IMG/VR virus record: IMGVR_UViG_3300044970_001451
Span: 1-23,600 of that record
DNA from: a virus
Direction: 5' to 3' (one strand)
Length of the DNA: 23,600 bases
Part shown: piece by piece, positions 12,957 through 21,200 of the stretch
Layout of the letters: the number at the start of each line of letters is the position of its first letter
How positions within the stretch are numbered: the stretch's first letter is position 1
Notes under the pieces: generated by a model
Databases searched by the model: none
What the model saw: only the letters and a program-made list of their open reading frames with translations
What the model was told of the DNA's origin: nothing
Program-made: the position numbers and the translations under genes

Positions 12957-15900
12957 GAAAGCTTCTTCCTTACGAACGCACGCTGATTGATGCTCTGCAA
13001 ATTTCAGAAGAAGAATATTGGCAGTTTTATTTAGCAAGATTAAATTATCGAGATGAGAAGGAGGGTACCATACTTGACGTGCGCAATGGATTAGAAGTGG
13101 GAACAGTTGCTCTCGTGCTTTCCATTGTTGGTACGGTGGCGCAAGTGGGCGCAGCTCTACTTGCCCCGAGGCCAGAAGCTCCCAGTCAAAAGATGGGGCG
13201 TCAGTCCCGCAATCAATTCTTTGCTCCGCGTTACGGCTTCAATTCCTTTCAAGAAGTGGCTCGCTACGGAGACTTGGTCAATTTGGTTTATACCAACATT
13301 GATGAAAACAAACTAGCAGGAGGCTTGCGAGTTAATACTTCTTTGGTTTGGTCTGCTGTGCATAGCTTTGGTACCAGTCAGCTCATGCAAATGCTCGCAG
13401 TTGTTGGAGCTGGTCCCATCCAGTCCTTTGGATATGAACGCACGGCATTTGGACAAACACCATTGAGGGATTTGGCTTCGCAGCGATTCTTCCTTTATGC
13501 AAATGAAGCATCGGGAAGGCTTGCTTTTGGCGATAAAAAACTCCCATTGGATGCGTCGCCGGATCCCCTTTATACGGCCAATGCTGATTTAATTTGCACT
13601 GTCATTAATAACGGGCAAAATAGAACGCAGGGTTATAGCCAAACGTTCTCTCCCAGTACCAGCTCATCGTTGGGACTGTATGACGTGGTACCGCTCAAGG
13701 TAAAAGTAGAAGACCGGGACGACAAAGGGCGACTTAAGCAGGATTCGCTGGGTATAAATGTAAACGGAAGAGGATCCTATTGGCCTGAAACTTGGCCCGC
13801 CGTTGGTGTTCGACCCAGGCTTCCAGTGGGCAATAAACTTACCATTGTCTTCGAAGAAGACGATGGTAAGCCAACAAAAGATGTGCAAAGAGCTGCTATT
13901 GACTTACGCAGCTCTTACATCAATACATTTGATTCGGCTGCCACTTACAAGCTGGGTGCTGCAAAAATGCGACTAGCTTCCGATGACATTGATGGAGGGA
14001 GCGACATCGAGGGAAAGTTTGTTCTTGAGTGTGTCGAGAGCGGAGTATTGTGTGAAGAAGATTATGGCACGACACGATACCAAGAAAACGAGGAGGATTT
14101 GCGTCGCCAAAAGCAAGAAGCAGAGGACGCCATTAATGCGTTAAACATTGAAAAAAGCGCTGCATTTGCCAACCGCTATACGGGACCTGGTTCAAGCAAA
14201 ATAGCTGAATTTGATCAAAGACTGCTTGAAACGGATAACGCAATCGAGAGCGCTACTGCCATCCTCAAGGGTGACTTAAGCGGCCAAGAGCTGCTAAACG
14301 TTGTCGCCGGGGAGGGTGTTTTTCAGAGCATTAGAATTACCATTGATACTCTAGAGGGAGATATCAAGACCTTAAATGACCAGATTGAAAATCTTCAAGA
14401 TGAAATTTCTGACATCCTTGAAATTCCCTCTAATGATAGAACCAATGCCCAAAAGAAAAAACTAAAGGATGCAAAGAAAGATAAGAAGGACAGGATAAAT
14501 AGCAAGAAAGAAAAAAGGGTGCAAATTCGCGATCAATTTGCAAGGCTTTCTACTCGCGCCATTGAGCAAGGGCTTTACGACGGCAGCAAAAATACCAATT
14601 TAAAAGAAGAGCGCCGCAAATTAAAGGAAACTAAAAGAAGGCTTGAAAAGGACCGAGCACAAGCTGCTAGTAACGTAGACCGCGATTCCGCTGCAGAGCA
14701 GGCTGCACAAGATGATTGGACAAGGCGCTACTCGGAAGCCAATCAAAAGCTTGATGCCATTACCAAGCAGTTAAATAATGAAGATGCTTGGAACGACCAT
14801 TTTAATACTAAATGCCTAGCCAAGATTGAGGAAGTGCGATATGAAGCAGTGACAAAATGTGAAGTAATTAACTTCTCCTTTAAGGCAAGAGTGTTTCAGC
14901 GCATTCAAGGAAGGATGAATAAATATGCAGAAGTGGACCAACAAGGTCACAAAGATAGTGACAATGGCGCACGTAATCGCACTTCTATGTTTTGGCTTTG
15001 GTATAAAAAGCCAGAAGAGGCCTCCTACAAGCTCGTCCCCTATGTGTTTGGCATTAGGAGCGGGCAGGAAATTGATCGGTATGTAGGATTGCGTTTTATT
15101 GCCCCATCTAAGGACAAGTGGCAATTCAAGCTTGATCCAATTGTCGATTTAGCAGCAGAACTGCGCACTCATAATGGTGGCGTCAATATGCAGATGGTGT
15201 ATCTGCGTACCACTGGATATGGTGGGAGCCTAGGTGGCAGGCAACTGTCTTTTGATAATGGCTTTTCCATCGTTTACAAAGGACGTGCTCCCTTAAAGAC
15301 TGTCAATCTCCGCCCGCCATCAAATCACGTGCCTAAGTTTGTTGACGAATGGGGGCTTTTCTCTTTACGTAGCGACACTCAAATTTCGTTCTCCTTTGAG
15401 AGCGGCCCAGAGATCTCCCTTGTCGCTGTTACTGAACAGCAAAAGCAAGCTCTGACCAGCGATGTGTATGTGGGCATGTCAATGATTGGTCTCAATATTT
15501 ATAGTGGACAAGGGATTAAAGACTTGCGCTCGCTTAGCGCATGGGTGACTAGGGGTAAGAAGGTAAGGAAATTTTTGGATGCAAATGGTAACTACGAAGA
15601 TAATCCCTCTAAATCTACAAGCTACGCTCCAGAGATTTTTCTAGACACTGTTTTAGACGAAGAGAATGGAATTAGAGTTTATGCCAATATTAATGGCATT
15701 GACACTAGACAGTTAAGCGTGTCCCAGAGGTTTTGCCAAGCGAATAGTCTTTTCATGGATGCAGTGATTGCTGATCCTGGATCATGGAGAGAATTCTGGG
15801 CGGAGACAGCTCCGTTTAGCTTGCTTGAATTTGCTCGCATTGGAGGGAAAGAAGCACTAATCCCAGCCGTCCCTTACGACACTCTTTACAGAATTTCAAG

Positions 15901-16633
15901 GCAAGTGCAAATTCAGGCTTTGTTTAATCAAGGTAATATTTTAGAGGACAGTTACAAGGAGGAATTTATTGATTACGGCGATAGCACTCAAGACTTGATT
16001 GCCACCATTGTCTATCGAGACACTGCAAATAACAATTCTTTTCCCGTAAACACAAGCGTTCAAGTTAGACGCCAAGATGCAATAGAAGCAAATAGCATTC
16101 GGCAAACTTTCGACTTGTCTGGTTTTGTAAGCAACAGAGAGCAAGCGATTAAATATGGCAAGCTATTGTGCCAACAACGACGATTTTCTCGTCGTGCGAT
16201 TGAATTTAAGACCTTTCCCACTGAAAGTCCAGTGGCTCCTGGATCCTATATTTATGTGCAGCTTGATCAAAATCAATGGGACGATGTGCGCAGTGGCGTG
16301 GTAGAAGCGAATGGACAACTTAATCTCCCCTTGGCCGAAGATGCTGTAAATGGTTCTTTTACCATATTGCTTTACGATGGACAAAATAGTCCAACCAAGC
16401 TTTCGTCTATCGCTATTAGCAATAACCAATCGCCTGCATTGACAGATTACGAAGGGTGGCTCTTTGTTCTTGGCACGCAATTGACCACTAAGCGAGTATT
16501 TCGCACAACTGAAGTGTCAATGGAAGAAGAAGGGGAGATTACTATTAGTGCCATTGAGCATCCATGCGACGAGGTGGGTGGTTCCACTCTTTCCAAAATC
16601 GCTAATTTTGATGATGCCTTCTTCATTGACTAA
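12953..16633 (+). CDS. tail tip/host specificity protein (lambda gpJ-like) with coiled-coil insert
   Basis: A 1226-residue protein at the end of the tail-tip operon, corresponding to lambda gpJ (central fibre and hub). Near residues 45-72 there is a hydrophobic segment (GTVALVLSIVGTVAQVGAAL) like that in the lambda gpI/J region, which may mark a fused I-like start. Residues 85-375 read as hub-type beta domains (RYGDLVNLVYTNI, WSAVHSFGTSQLMQML). Residues about 375-615 form a long, highly charged coiled coil with Lys/Glu/Arg runs (KKKLKDAKKDKKDRINSKKE), interrupted by short linkers. From 618 on hub domains resume (VTKCEVINFSFKARVFQRIQ) and continue to the end with strand-rich, fibronectin-like parts. 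Start is the ATGA overlap with the preceding gene. Receptor choice by this protein is inferred; the fibres downstream may share that role. Confidence 0.75.
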   Translation: MRKLLPYERTLIDALQISEEEYWQFYLARLNYRDEKEGTILDVRNGLEVGTVALVLSIVGTVAQVGAALLAPRPEAPSQKMGRQSRNQFFAPRYGFNSFQEVARYGDLVNLVYTNIDENKLAGGLRVNTSLVWSAVHSFGTSQLMQMLAVVGAGPIQSFGYERTAFGQTPLRDLASQRFFLYANEASGRLAFGDKKLPLDASPDPLYTANADLICTVINNGQNRTQGYSQTFSPSTSSSLGLYDVVPLKVKVEDRDDKGRLKQDSLGINVNGRGSYWPETWPAVGVRPRLPVGNKLTIVFEEDDGKPTKDVQRAAIDLRSSYINTFDSAATYKLGAAKMRLASDDIDGGSDIEGKFVLECVESGVLCEEDYGTTRYQENEEDLRRQKQEAEDAINALNIEKSAAFANRYTGPGSSKIAEFDQRLLETDNAIESATAILKGDLSGQELLNVVAGEGVFQSIRITIDTLEGDIKTLNDQIENLQDEISDILEIPSNDRTNAQKKKLKDAKKDKKDRINSKKEKRVQIRDQFARLSTRAIEQGLYDGSKNTNLKEERRKLKETKRRLEKDRAQAASNVDRDSAAEQAAQDDWTRRYSEANQKLDAITKQLNNEDAWNDHFNTKCLAKIEEVRYEAVTKCEVINFSFKARVFQRIQGRMNKYAEVDQQGHKDSDNGARNRTSMFWLWYKKPEEASYKLVPYVFGIRSGQEIDRYVGLRFIAPSKDKWQFKLDPIVDLAAELRTHNGGVNMQMVYLRTTGYGGSLGGRQLSFDNGFSIVYKGRAPLKTVNLRPPSNHVPKFVDEWGLFSLRSDTQISFSFESGPEISLVAVTEQQKQALTSDVYVGMSMIGLNIYSGQGIKDLRSLSAWVTRGKKVRKFLDANGNYEDNPSKSTSYAPEIFLDTVLDEENGIRVYANINGIDTRQLSVSQRFCQANSLFMDAVIADPGSWREFWAETAPFSLLEFARIGGKEALIPAVPYDTLYRISRQVQIQALFNQGNILEDSYKEEFIDYGDSTQDLIATIVYRDTANNNSFPVNTSVQVRRQDAIEANSIRQTFDLSGFVSNREQAIKYGKLLCQQRRFSRRAIEFKTFPTESPVAPGSYIYVQLDQNQWDDVRSGVVEANGQLNLPLAEDAVNGSFTILLYDGQNSPTKLSSIAISNNQSPALTDYEGWLFVLGTQLTTKRVFRTTEVSMEEEGEITISAIEHPCDEVGGSTLSKIANFDDAFFID

Positions 16634-16678
16634 CCCCATCGGCAAATCCTGTTAACATAAAGAAAAAGCTTTAAGACA

Positions 16679-17098
16679 ATGCCTTTCTATACTGGTCGCA
16701 CTGGTAAGCTACGCCTTGGCGGAAGCGAAGTGTCGAAAGTGCGCAACTGGACGCTTGACACATCAGTGAATATGCTGGACACTACAGCATTGGGAGACAC
16801 TGCAAATACTTTCACCCCTGGACTGTTTAGTGGCACTGGTAGCGCGACGCTGTCTTATTACAACGGCGATACTACTGATGTGACAAATCTTCTGGAAAGG
16901 ATTGCAAAAACTGGTGCCATCACTGATAGTGATGAAGTGACGCTTACTTTTGAAGTGGGAACAAGTCAGTCTTTTGTTGCCGATGCTTTTATCAATAGTG
17001 CCAGCATTAGCTCGTCTACTGACGAGCTAACTAGCGTATCGTTTAACTTTACCATCAATGGCCCCCTCACTAGCGTCACTCTCACTGGCACCACTTGA
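16679..17098 (+). CDS. tail-tube-like protein (paralogue 1)
   Basis: A 139-residue beta-rich protein beginning MPFYTGRTGKLRLGGSEVSK. The following VRNWTLDTSVNMLDTTALGD and pGLFSGTGSATLSYY pattern is typical of phage tail tube proteins: a strand, D-T-T-x-L-x-D, then G-L-x-S-G-x-G-S. It lies behind the tail-tip genes rather than before the chaperones. Because a tube candidate exists at 4391, this product might be the true tube, a tip ring or a decoration of the tail. No SD is visible before ATG 16679 (purines AAAGAAAAAG at about 10-20 bases upstream only). The gap of 45 bases to the preceding gene holds no terminator. Confidence 0.55.
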   Translation: MPFYTGRTGKLRLGGSEVSKVRNWTLDTSVNMLDTTALGDTANTFTPGLFSGTGSATLSYYNGDTTDVTNLLERIAKTGAITDSDEVTLTFEVGTSQSFVADAFINSASISSSTDELTSVSFNFTINGPLTSVTLTGTT

Positions 17099-17121
17099 TA
17101 AGAGCATTAATTTGTCATTTG

Positions 17122-17137
17122 CATTGTTTGTACAATG
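17122..17137. repeat. inverted repeat in the gap between the two tail-tube-like genes
   Basis: CATTGT, loop TTGT, ACAATG forms a 6-bp hairpin, with the palindrome TTGTACAA (17128-17135) at its centre and a TACAAT (-10-like) at 17131-17136. A TTGTCA lies at 17112-17117, but only 13 bases away, too close for a normal promoter. It may be an operator or a phage-type promoter; nothing proves either. Confidence 0.3.
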
Positions 17138-17159
17138 AAAGAATAAGCGCTGAGGCGAG

Positions 17160-18170
17160 ATGACGTTTTTTGTTGGCTATACGGGCGCCATTAAGCTTCA
17201 GCGTGGAGGGGATACCACGTTTGTAACCAGCGTTTCGCCTGACGACGTTAATACACTGCTCAATCGTTTTAGTTTTGACAAAAGCGAAGATAATGTAATC
17301 ATTGGAGACTTTTTGGAAATCTCCACAGAAGATCCCAGAGGGCTACTTTTTTTGCCCTCCACTTTTTGGGAGATTCCAGGGCCGGATGTAGATGGATATG
17401 GCGCTGTGGTGTGGTCCCCTGGAAGCACTGCAGGTCTTTCGGACTGGCTGGATGATGACATTAGCACCAGTAGCGACTTGCCTCCAGAGGGTTACACTGA
17501 TTTTCGACTGGGTGACTATATTATCGCGGATAACGCCAGAGCCTATGCCAATATAAATGCGGCTGGGGGAATTCGGCTGTTTCCCACTTTTAACGATGCC
17601 GTAAATAATGAAAGAGCCAATGAATATGCACTGGCCGAATTCTACGGTGAACCCATCGAGGTGACAATTAGCATAAGGGATACGAAATACAATACGCTGG
17701 GGTCTGTCACATCATTTGAGATTAATACTGACAGAGCTGCGATGGAAACAACAAGTCTGTCAGATAAGTTCAAGCAGCAGTACTCGGCGGGCTTGCTAAG
17801 TGGCAATGGCAGCATTGAATGTTTATTTAGTTACGAATCTGTAGCGAACCAAGAGGTGCCATTATTTTTATTGCAAGTCATCAATCGTCTAGACGTGGGA
17901 AGCGAGTTTGGCGCATTGCTTTCTATCTCTTCTGTCGAGGAATCTCCAGGTTTCAGACAGGAAGTATATTATGACATCCAAGCAGTTGTAACAAGGGCTG
18001 GCGTGACAGTTGCCGCTGATGCGCTGGTTTCATGTTCTATCGACTTTGTTACCACTGGCGAATTTAAACTGCGCGTAGGAGTGCCTCCCGAATATATCCT
18101 TAAGGAGGACACTGATGCGATTTATCTTGAGCAAAGCCTTGATTACTTGCTAAAAGAAGTTACTGACTAA
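17160..18170 (+). CDS. large tail-tube-like protein (paralogue 2) with inserted domain
   Basis: A 336-residue acidic protein. Its opening MTFFVGYTGAIKLQRGG parallels the first residues of the preceding gene, and residues about 180-225 (LGSVTSFEINTDRAAMETTS, then LLSGNGSIECLFSYE) carry the same tube pattern: strand, TTSLSD, GLLSGNGS. Between them, residues 27-165 are an extra domain (DVNTLLNRFSFDKSEDN, IIGDFLEISTEDPRGLLF, INAAGGIRLFPTFNDAVNNE). I remember similar blocks from cyanophage structural proteins, without a known role. The C-terminal 25 residues are charged and helical. Possible jobs: tail decoration, tip ring or special tube subunit. SD is GAGG at a short 4-base spacing before ATG 17160. 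Gene order suggests a tandem duplication followed by domain gain. Confidence 0.55.
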   Translation: MTFFVGYTGAIKLQRGGDTTFVTSVSPDDVNTLLNRFSFDKSEDNVIIGDFLEISTEDPRGLLFLPSTFWEIPGPDVDGYGAVVWSPGSTAGLSDWLDDDISTSSDLPPEGYTDFRLGDYIIADNARAYANINAAGGIRLFPTFNDAVNNERANEYALAEFYGEPIEVTISIRDTKYNTLGSVTSFEINTDRAAMETTSLSDKFKQQYSAGLLSGNGSIECLFSYESVANQEVPLFLLQVINRLDVGSEFGALLSISSVEESPGFRQEVYYDIQAVVTRAGVTVAADALVSCSIDFVTTGEFKLRVGVPPEYILKEDTDAIYLEQSLDYLLKEVTD

Positions 18171-18190
18171 TTTTAATGAAAGGCCATTTG

Positions 18191-18208
18191 CAATAATAGC
18201 TAGTATTG
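18191..18208. repeat. imperfect 18-bp palindrome before the first tail fibre
   Basis: CAATAATAGCTAGTATTG pairs at eight of nine positions around the centre TAG|CTA. It lies in the 77-bp gap between the tail-tube-like gene and the fibre. ATTGTTTG follows at once (18205-18212). It may be a regulator site or a weak hairpin; the gap holds no clear terminator or strong promoter. Confidence 0.3.
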
Positions 18209-18247
18209 TTTGAGACTAGACTGTGTTTAGCTTTGCCCTTCTGAGAG

Positions 18248-21200
18248 ATGGCCGATCAAAGAATTACGGAACTCGTTGAACTTCCTCAGGGAGGCGTGGC
18301 TTCAAATGACGCGCTGCCTATTGCAGACGTTAGCGCTAGTCAGACAAAGAAGGTGCAAGTGAAGAGCCTGATTCAGGCAGGCTTTAACATTGCCGATGCT
18401 TCAACGCTTGATATTTCCAAGATCAATCAAGGCAGCGCTGCAAAATTTACCGGCGTTTCCATTGCCACCAATACGCTTACATACGACAAAATCCAGCAAG
18501 TAAGTGCCAACAAGCTCCTTGGACGCAGTGCGTCTACTGGCAATGTAGAAGAAATTGATTGTACTGTTTATATTCGCACGCTTCTTGACGATGCGGATGC
18601 TGCCGCTGCTCGCTCTACGCTTGAGCTTGGCATTGTTGCCACTGGCAACACCGTCAACACTTCTCTTCTTGAAGACTTAAGTGTTACCACTGGCAAGGTA
18701 AACAATCTTGCTATTACTGCTGGCAAGCTTGCCGCTGATGCAGTGGAAACGGCCAAAATTCTTAATGGTGCCGTCACTTCCGCCAAAATTCAAACTAGTG
18801 GCATCACCGGGGTCAATGTAAGCGCTGACGCCATTGATACTATTCATATTGCTGCTAGCGGCATTACGTTGGCAAAAATGGCTTCCAATTCAGTTGGAAC
18901 CATTCAGATTGTCGACAGTGGCGTCACCCAGGCGAAGCTAGCAAGCAATGCAGTTGCCACCATCAATATTGTTGATAGTGGGATTACACAGGTAAAACTT
19001 GCCGCCAATGCAGTTGGTACTGTCAACTTAGTTGATAGCGGCATTACTAGCGCGAAGATTGCTTCTGGCTCTGTCACAATTAGCAAGCTTGGTCTTTCTT
19101 CTGGAGAGCTTTCTGGAACCGTTATCACGGCGAGTTCGATTCCTTCTGGAAGCTATGCAAGTGGCTCCATTCCCACGGTGGCCATTGAAAATGATGCTGT
19201 CACTTTTGCCAAGATTCAGCAAGTAGCGAGTGGAGTGCTCCTTGGTCGGGTTTCTGCGGGTAGCGGCAATGTTGAGAGTATCACACTCACCGAAGCTGGC
19301 AGGGCCCTTCTGGATGATGCTGACGCATCTGCTCAACGCACAACGCTTGGTCTTGACACCATGGCAGTACAAGCCGCGTCTGGCGTGGCAATCACTGGCG
19401 GCACGGCTGTGCTCAGTAGTGGCACCATTTCTTATGCAACCATCAATGCTGGCGTAATCAGTGGCATTACTGACCTTGCCGTTGCAGATGGCGGAACTGG
19501 TGCTTCAACTGCTTCTGGCGCTCGCACCAATCTTGGTTTGGCTATTGGCACTGATGTGCAGGCTTATGATGCAGCGCTTGCTTCCATTGCAGGACTCACC
19601 ACTGCTTCTGGTCAGCTCATTTATACCACTGCTTCCGACACTTATGAGACTACCACGATCACTGCTGCTGGTCGTGCCATTCTTGACGATGCAGATGCCA
19701 GCGCTCAGCGTACTACGCTTGGCCTTGGTTTGCTAGCCGTAAAAAATACAGTGGGAAGTGGAGATTACGATTCCTCATCCATTGTCACTGCGAATATTTC
19801 CGACAGTGCAATTACCACTGCAAAGCTAGTCGATAGTGGCATTACCACTGTCAAAATTGTTGATGCGAATATTACGGCGGCTAAGCTTGCGAGTAATGCA
19901 GTTACTACCGCCAAGATTATTGATAGCGGCATTACGACTGCCAAGATTGCCGATGCGGCAGTGTCCTATGACAAGATTCAAGCCACTAGCGCGAGTGATG
20001 TCATCCTTGGCAGATTCTCTGCAGGTGGGGGAACTGTAGAAGAGATTGTCTGTACGTCAGCGGCACGCTCTATTTTTGATGATGCCACTGTCGCAGATAT
20101 TCGCGCTACGCTCGACCTTGGAACATTGGCAGTACAAGATGGAAGTTTCTCTGGTACTTCCACTGGCATCAACACTGGCGATCAGACTATCACGCTTTCG
20201 GGAGATGTCACTGGTGCTGGTACTGGAGCCTTTGCCGCTACCATTGCAAACTCTGCCGTCACATCCGTAAAAATTAACGATTTGGCGGTGATTACGGCAA
20301 AGCTTGATGATGGTGCTGTTACCGGCGTCAAGATGGCAGACAACTCTGCTGCTATTGTTGCTGGTTCTACGCCTGTTGGGAGTGGTGAGTTTATTGGTCA
20401 GCAATGGCTTAATACAAGCACTGGCTTCGAATACACGTGGAATGGTAGCTCTTGGCAGCGACAGTCCAGTCTTTCTACTATTGTTATTTCTGGCGATACT
20501 GTTTATAGTTTTGCCTCTGTTTATCCAGACGAATTTAGCGCCTCTGTCATTCCATCTTTGAATACACAAGTGGCATCGCGCTTCTTTGCTGGTCCGGCAA
20601 GTGGAGGCGCAGACGCTGCCCCAGTATTTCGTGCCATCACTGCCAACGACCTTCCTAAGGCAACCACTGCAGCCTTGGGCGTAGCACAAGCTGGTACAGG
20701 CTTGGTCACTGTTAGTGGCATTTTTAATCACGCCAACAGCGTTGCTTCGGGCATCTACTACAAGGTAACCGTAGATCAGCAAGGTCATATTAGCGCTGGT
20801 GAGACCAGCTTGATTGCTGATGACATCCCTTCTCTTCCGGCAAGCAAAATTACCACTGGCTCTTTCGGCAGTGGATTGATTGCAGACGATTCTATTCTTG
20901 CTTCAAAGCTCGCCAATTATTCCGTTAGCCAATTTGGTGAAGCCCCGCCAGTCGCCGATTTTATTGGACAATTCTTCTTCAATCCATTGGAGAAAGATCT
21001 CTATCTATGGGATGGTAACGTTTGGAACCCAGTGGGCATTTCCGTTGGTGAGATTATCTTTGCCGGCACTTATAACGCAAGTGGGAATACTATTGCTAGC
21101 ACCAGCGCAGACGGTGCTGCAGTTGGATTGGTGGTTGGCAGTGGACTCCCCACTCCATCAACCACGTTCAATCGTTATTACGTGGTGGTATCAAGCGGCG

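Larger units (their letters stand above)
18482..20138 (+). repeat. dispersed about 150-bp coding repeat family in the fibre
   Basis: Block copies begin at 18482, 19205, about 19659 (truncated at its left side) and 19967. Each full copy encodes a KIQ start, an LLGR-S-A-x-x-G-N-V-E-E segment and a close on LLDDADA-x-A-Q-R-T-T-L-G-L. The copies differ at third positions and in some residues, so they are old duplications held by protein selection. Confidence 0.7.

Noticed and set aside
18827-19984. Regular direct repeats as a CRISPR array
   Set aside because: Units are contiguous, in frame and without unique spacers; they encode fibre repeats.
20057-20788. 243-residue minus-strand frame inside the first fibre
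   Set aside because: It is antisense to a repetitive fibre whose biased codons leave the opposite frames open; the product is Arg/Ser/Cys-rich without any family pattern.
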